Source of the DNA: an uncultured Holophagaceae bacterium
GTDB taxonomy: Bacteria > Acidobacteriota > Holophagae > Holophagales > Holophagaceae
Assembly: GCA_903927605.1 (NCBI GenBank)
Contig: CAIYNT010000126.1
Span: 1-8,774 of the forward strand
Length of the DNA: 8,774 nt
Direction of reading: 5' to 3'
Positions 6,278 through 8,774 of the stretch are shown here, piece by piece. Position 1 is the stretch's first letter. Each line of letters begins with the position of its first letter. The translations under genes and the position numbers were made by a program. The notes below the pieces were generated by a model, which was not told the DNA's origin, searched no databases, and saw nothing but the letters and a program-made list of their open reading frames with translations.

Positions 6278-7290
6278 CAGATCACCCCCACGGCACGCAG
6301 CACATCCACGAGCCCCAGGTGGGCATGGCAGGTATGGGAACAGGACCAGGTAGGCCAGCGGCCAACCTCATGAATCACGAACCCCGAATCGTCGTCCAAG
6401 CCGTGGGTGTGCTCTTCCGGCCACAGGCAGTGGGTGCGCCACTTGTTGCCACTCTTATAGGGCCTAGGGGCGCCCACCCTGACGCCCCAAGAGGCAATCA
6501 GGTCGGCCAGCCGCAGGGCCGTCAAGTCGACCCGCAGGGGTGCAGCCCAGGCGTACCCCTCTTTGCATCGATTCACTCGCTCTCGCCCCCCAGCCAGCAG
6601 GTGGGGCGAATCCGACACGATGACCTTGCCCAGCGCCTCCAAGGGGATCTCCAGGTGGTCTCCGCGGGTTTCGCCGCACTTAACCATCACGGGGCAAGGG
6701 GCCCCCGGCAGGAAATTCAGCCTGGCGATGTCGCGCAGTACCGGCAGGTCCAAGGCACGACGGAAGTCGTTGAATCCGAGCTGCTCGATACCCCACTCGG
6801 CTGCGGCCTCCCAAACCGGCGATGGCACTGGTTCCGCCAAGGGAACCAATACTCGGAATCGGGGCCACTTGGAGCTGTGGCTCCAGGTAGTCCAGGAGAA
6901 GGAGTTGAAAGCGGCCTTACGGAGAACCTCCTGAACCTCATCGAAAGTGACCGGGTCGCCGATCATCTCCTTCCGCAGTTTGGGGTGAGTGCTGGGACCC
7001 CCCGTTCGGAGGTCGGGCCAGAATTCACCAGTTGGCGCTTCGATGGCGTTGTCAAAATCGAAGATGAGCAGACCCAAAGAGAGCGCGTTCTCCCTTGCTC
7101 TGCGGGTTCCGGGTTTGAAGATGGTTCCGCTAATGGCCGGAAGAGATTTTTTCGCCTCATTGCCCACCGTTCCCCGACGGGGATGGCGTATCACGCGGAG
7201 GCGATCTCGGAGTTCGGCCCAGGTGCCGACGAAGGGGTGCGGCTGGTTGTCCAGGGCGGAGTTGAAGAAGGAGCAGGTCAGGATCGGCAT
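6277..7290 (-). CDS. Archaeo-eukaryotic-type primase with C-terminal zinc-finger-like segment
   Basis: This 337-residue protein has primase-polymerase motifs. The likely metal-binding pair is in LLIFDFDN (D78, D80). WSHSSKWPRFRVLVPL (136-151) matches the SxH..RxR block of such primases, and RDIARLNFLPG (186-196) the third block. The end of the protein has C288-x5-H294 and SCSHTCHAH (316-324), arranged like a zinc-binding element of phage primases. It would make primers or bind the origin for the element. AGGTG precedes the ATG at 7290, eight bases after the preceding stop, and its TGA overlaps the helicase ATG. Primase and helicase are often fused in one chain in related elements; here they are separate. 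The family call is from motifs only. Confidence 0.78.
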   Translation of the reverse strand: MPILTCSFFNSALDNQPHPFVGTWAELRDRLRVIRHPRRGTVGNEAKKSLPAISGTIFKPGTRRARENALSLGLLIFDFDNAIEAPTGEFWPDLRTGGPSTHPKLRKEMIGDPVTFDEVQEVLRKAAFNSFSWTTWSHSSKWPRFRVLVPLAEPVPSPVWEAAAEWGIEQLGFNDFRRALDLPVLRDIARLNFLPGAPCPVMVKCGETRGDHLEIPLEALGKVIVSDSPHLLAGGRERVNRCKEGYAWAAPLRVDLTALRLADLIASWGVRVGAPRPYKSGNKWRTHCLWPEEHTHGLDDDSGFVIHEVGRWPTWSCSHTCHAHLGLVDVLRAVGVI

Positions 7291-7298
7291 GAGCGCAC

Positions 7299-7601
7299 CT
7301 ACCGCTTGCCGTTGGCTTGCTGGGCCAGGAATTGGAGATCTTTTGCTTTGGGCTCCTGGTGGTTAAGGAGCCGCGCCAGCGCACAGGCCACGCAGTAATG
7401 GAGGCCACTGATGAGGCAGCGCGACCTCCCGACCTTCTTGACAGACCAGCCCCAAATGAGATGGCTCAATTCATTGGTGGAGGGGACGGATGACCAGTAG
7501 ACCTCATACTTGCACGTGGTTTTGCTTTTGGATTTTGATCGAGAATTGGCGATATTACGGGGCTTCGCCTGGGCCTTTTGGGCGGTCGAGCAGGGAACCA
7601 T
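7299..7601 (-). CDS. Small basic Cys-containing protein, unknown function
   Basis: A 100-residue protein starting at ATG 7601, chosen because GGAG (7608-7611) lies six bases upstream; the open frame extends to 7724 without a comparable site. The N-terminus is very basic (RSKSKSKTTCKYE, 21-33). CLISGLHYCVAC (62-73) gives a C-x7-C-x2-C pattern with a nearby His, compatible with metal binding but unproven. The gene ends eight bases before the primase ATG and so belongs to the replication operon. No family is recognised. A DNA-binding or regulatory role would fit composition and position. Confidence 0.6.
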   Translation of the reverse strand: MVPCSTAQKAQAKPRNIANSRSKSKSKTTCKYEVYWSSVPSTNELSHLIWGWSVKKVGRSRCLISGLHYCVACALARLLNHQEPKAKDLQFLAQQANGKR

Positions 7602-7629
7602 GGTTGACTCCAATGGGTTTGATGTTTGG

Positions 7630-7639
7630 GAAACGTTTC
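7630..7639. promoter_or_regulatory. Palindrome GAAACGTTTC, possible operator
   Basis: A 10-bp exact palindrome about 30 bases upstream of the 100-aa gene start, in the leader of the replication operon. Its CG-centred form resembles operators of LacI-type repressors, but no such regulator is in the window. One 10-bp palindrome can occur by chance. Confidence 0.3.
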
Positions 7640-7745
7640 GGAAGAGTGGTGTTCTGAATTGCGGTGCAGGCTGGTGTTGCGTCGAGCCGATTGACTTCCT
7701 GGCTCTCTGGACGTAATTTCTCAAGTGGAGTTGTTACCTAGTCCC

Positions 7746-7772
7746 AGGGCCCTGTTGCAGCAGGGCCCTTTT
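7746..7772 (+). terminator. GC-rich hairpin with short T-run
   Basis: AGGGCCCTG (7746-7754) and CAGGGCCCT (7761-7769) are exact reverse complements around loop TTGCAG. T7769-T7772 follow on the plus strand, the form of an intrinsic terminator for rightward transcription. No plus-strand gene is evident to its left. On the minus strand it lies after the xis-like gene and before the replication operon but lacks a T-run, so there it might only slow or attenuate transcription. Confidence 0.5.
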
Positions 7773-7783
7773 CGCGGCCACGG

Positions 7784-8017
7784 TTAGGCCCCTTCCTCTT
7801 CTTGTAGACGAACGGCGAATGCTTCCAATTCGGAGGCGGAAACGAGTCGCCGCTTGCCCACCCGGGCCGTGTGGAGCCTGCGCTCCCGGATCAAAGTGAA
7901 GACAGTTGATCGGCCGAGGTTGAGGATTTCGGCCGCCTCTTCCACGCTGTGAAAAACTTTCTTCAACGGCGTAGGCGGCGTGGCCGGTGCTTGCTGTTTG
8001 AGTCTTGAACGTCCCAT
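7784..8017 (-). CDS. Excisionase-like helix-turn-helix DNA-binding protein
   Basis: A 77-residue protein of the excisionase / MerR-like HTH_17 type. FHSVEEAAEILNLGRSTVFT (22-41) is the helix-turn-helix, followed by LIRERRLHTARVGKRRL and SASELEAF, the usual wing and last helix of this family. Such proteins bend DNA at attachment sites to direct excision, or act as AlpA-like activators. The start is ATG 8017 with AAGGAT (8023-8028) upstream. It lies ten bases after the end of an integrase fragment, the standard int-xis arrangement. The frame is intact. Whether it serves the broken or the next integrase cannot be told. Confidence 0.82.
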   Translation of the reverse strand: MGRSRLKQQAPATPPTPLKKVFHSVEEAAEILNLGRSTVFTLIRERRLHTARVGKRRLVSASELEAFAVRLQEEEGA

Positions 8018-8026
8018 GGGGTATCC

Positions 8027-8344
8027 TTATCGCTGGCACACGGGCCCGCGTTCCCAAGGCTCCCACTGGCCCAGCGTGCATGGACCCAGACCCAAAGCGG
8101 TATCGCGCGGATACCACCGCACAACTTCGGAGCCGGGCGGACGCCCCTGGCTGCGGATGGCTTCTGCCTGTGCATTCGGGCAGAGGTGCCCGTAGTACTG
8201 CTCAAACATTCGGGTGTCCGTGTGACCCAGCTGGGCCGCCACGTAGGCCAGGGCCACGCCATGGTTCACCAGGATGCTTGCGTACGTCTGTCTCAACTCG
8301 TGGAAGGTGAGGGCTGAAGGTAGATTCCTGTCCCTTTCCAACAA
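8027..8344 (-). pseudogene. Tyrosine recombinase C-terminal remnant
   Basis: The C-terminal catalytic part of a phage-type integrase: LTFHELRQTYAS carries the His-x-x-Arg motif, AAQLGHTDTR the conserved Gly-His, and EQYYGHL the nucleophilic Tyr. No domain with the first catalytic Arg, core-binding or arm-binding domain precedes it. The same frame upstream meets a TGA at 8357-8359, at NG-stop-SKS. Integrases often have Trp near this point, so a TGG to TGA change is possible, and the frame is open further to at least 8434 without clear homology. After the Tyr, the tail diverges and ends at TAA 8027-8029. It closely resembles the second integrase at the right edge but is not identical. Non-functional alone. 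Confidence 0.8.
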
Positions 8345-8563
8345 GCAGCTCTTGGATCATCCATTTCGTAAGCCAACTGCATGCTCGGTGCCGTTGAGTC
8401 CCAGCCCGTTCACTAGAAGAGCCTGAGATGAGTCCTCGCGCGCTTGGACATGTCGAAGCACTAGAAAAGTCGCGCGGAGCACAAAGCATTTTCGATGACA
8501 TCGACGCGACAAATGATGTGGAGTGAGTAAGAGGGGAGCACACGCGATCAGAAGCTCTGAGGT
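8345..8563. other. Region between two integrase C-termini
   Basis: About 220 bases separate the two recombinase genes. No tRNA, no att core and no convincing complete gene is seen. The minus-strand frame of the remnant is open for part of it, so it may hold eroded integrase sequence. GGTTCAGTCC near 8561-8570 recalls a T-loop but no stem flanks it. It is a reasonable place for a junction between two integrated elements. Confidence 0.35.
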
Positions 8564-8774
8564 TCAGTCCGTAGCACCGACGATTTTCAAGGGGACAACC
8601 TTTGCCGGGTCACCAAGCCCGAGTTTAGGCGCCAGTTTCCGGATGGATTCTGCGAGGGCGGTTGGAGCCAAGTGACCGTAATGCTTTTCCGTGATCCGAG
8701 TGTCAGCATGCCCTAGTTGGGCGGAAACATAGGCCATAGGAAGTCCTGCGTTCACCAATCCCGAAGCATAGGTG
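8564..8774 (-). CDS. Tyrosine recombinase (integrase), C-terminal part, runs off window
   Basis: The visible 69 residues start inside the catalytic domain: TYASGLVNAGLPMAYVSAQ, then LGHADTRITEKHYGHLAP with the Gly-His and the nucleophilic Tyr. The tail AESIRKLAPKLGLG and a short end follow. The frame is open to the right edge, so the rest of the gene, including the His-x-x-Arg and the first Arg, lies outside. It aligns with the remnant at 8027-8344 through TYAS..LVN.G...AYV.AQLGH.DTR and YGHL.P. It probably is the working or more recent integrase of this or a neighbouring element. Confidence 0.88.
   Translation of the reverse strand, partial: TYASGLVNAGLPMAYVSAQLGHADTRITEKHYGHLAPTALAESIRKLAPKLGLGDPAKVVPLKIVGATD

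Larger units (their letters stand above)
7602..7783 (-). promoter_or_regulatory. Leader between xis-like gene and replication operon
   Basis: About 180 bases upstream of the 100-aa gene. They contain the perfect palindrome GAAACGTTTC (7630-7639), a single GGTGTTC (7648-7654) like the repeats of the downstream array, and the GC-rich hairpin at 7746-7769. I cannot point to a convincing -35/-10 pair on the minus strand, so the promoter position is open. Confidence 0.35.

Noticed and set aside
5998..7398. A 466-codon plus-strand ORF opposite the primase
   Set aside because: It is antisense to the primase and helicase genes, which carry clear motifs and coupled starts. Its translation has no family pattern; long shadow frames are common in GC-rich genes.
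7734..8117. A 127-codon minus-strand ORF overlapping xis
   Set aside because: It is a different frame across the HTH gene and integrase tail; the HTH frame carries the family pattern and a proper ribosome site.
8345..8600. tRNA gene as integration target
   Set aside because: GGTTCAGTCC near 8561 resembles a T-loop, but no acceptor, anticodon or T-stem pairing could be built around it.

Overview
The window is GC-rich and looks like accessory DNA: a decaying integrated phage-like or satellite-like element next to a damaged insertion sequence. No housekeeping gene, rRNA or tRNA is visible. Base composition, Shine-Dalgarno sites and protein families fit a GC-rich Gram-negative bacterium (Proteobacteria or a relative such as Acidobacteriota). 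The genus cannot be read from this sequence.

Left part (1-2470, minus strand): three genes of an IS66-family element of the type with a long DDE transposase (ISBst12-like). They are tnpA (2372-1926), tnpB (1929-1579) and tnpC (1582-50), linked by TTGA and ATGA stop/start overlaps. tnpC loses its homology after about residue 485, before the region that carries the catalytic glutamate, so the copy is probably dead. The flanking first 62 bases resemble the right half of an integron attC site, followed by a ribosome site and an ATG. The tnpA ribosome site and start codon lie in a 9-bp hairpin.

Middle (about 2580-3200, plus strand): two tandem, broken pieces of a phage Rha-type regulatory gene. 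The second has a pair of compensating frameshifts.

Right part (3200-8774, minus strand): a compact module read right to left. It starts with two tyrosine recombinase C-termini (one running off the window, one a remnant) and an excisionase-like HTH protein. A small basic Cys-containing protein, an archaeo-eukaryotic-type primase with a C-terminal zinc-finger-like segment, and a DUF927 P-loop helicase-like ATPase follow. The module ends with a 98-aa repeat-bearing protein, a 73-aa small protein and an HTH protein resembling a phage small terminase. From the primase to the 73-aa gene, neighbours overlap by 1 to 4 bases, indicating one translationally coupled operon. The layout (int, xis, primase, helicase, packaging-like HTH, no capsid or tail genes in view) recalls P4-like satellites or integrative elements, but the window is too short to be sure.

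The most striking signal is at 4123-4383. There are 13 copies of GTGTTC or its complement GAACAC in 261 bp, including a three-copy 9-bp tandem near each end in opposite orientations. The cluster lies just after the helicase gene and is contained in the 98-aa ORF, which has its own strong ribosome site and ATGA overlaps on both sides. It could be a replication origin iteron array embedded in a coding sequence, or a repeat-expanded peptide gene.
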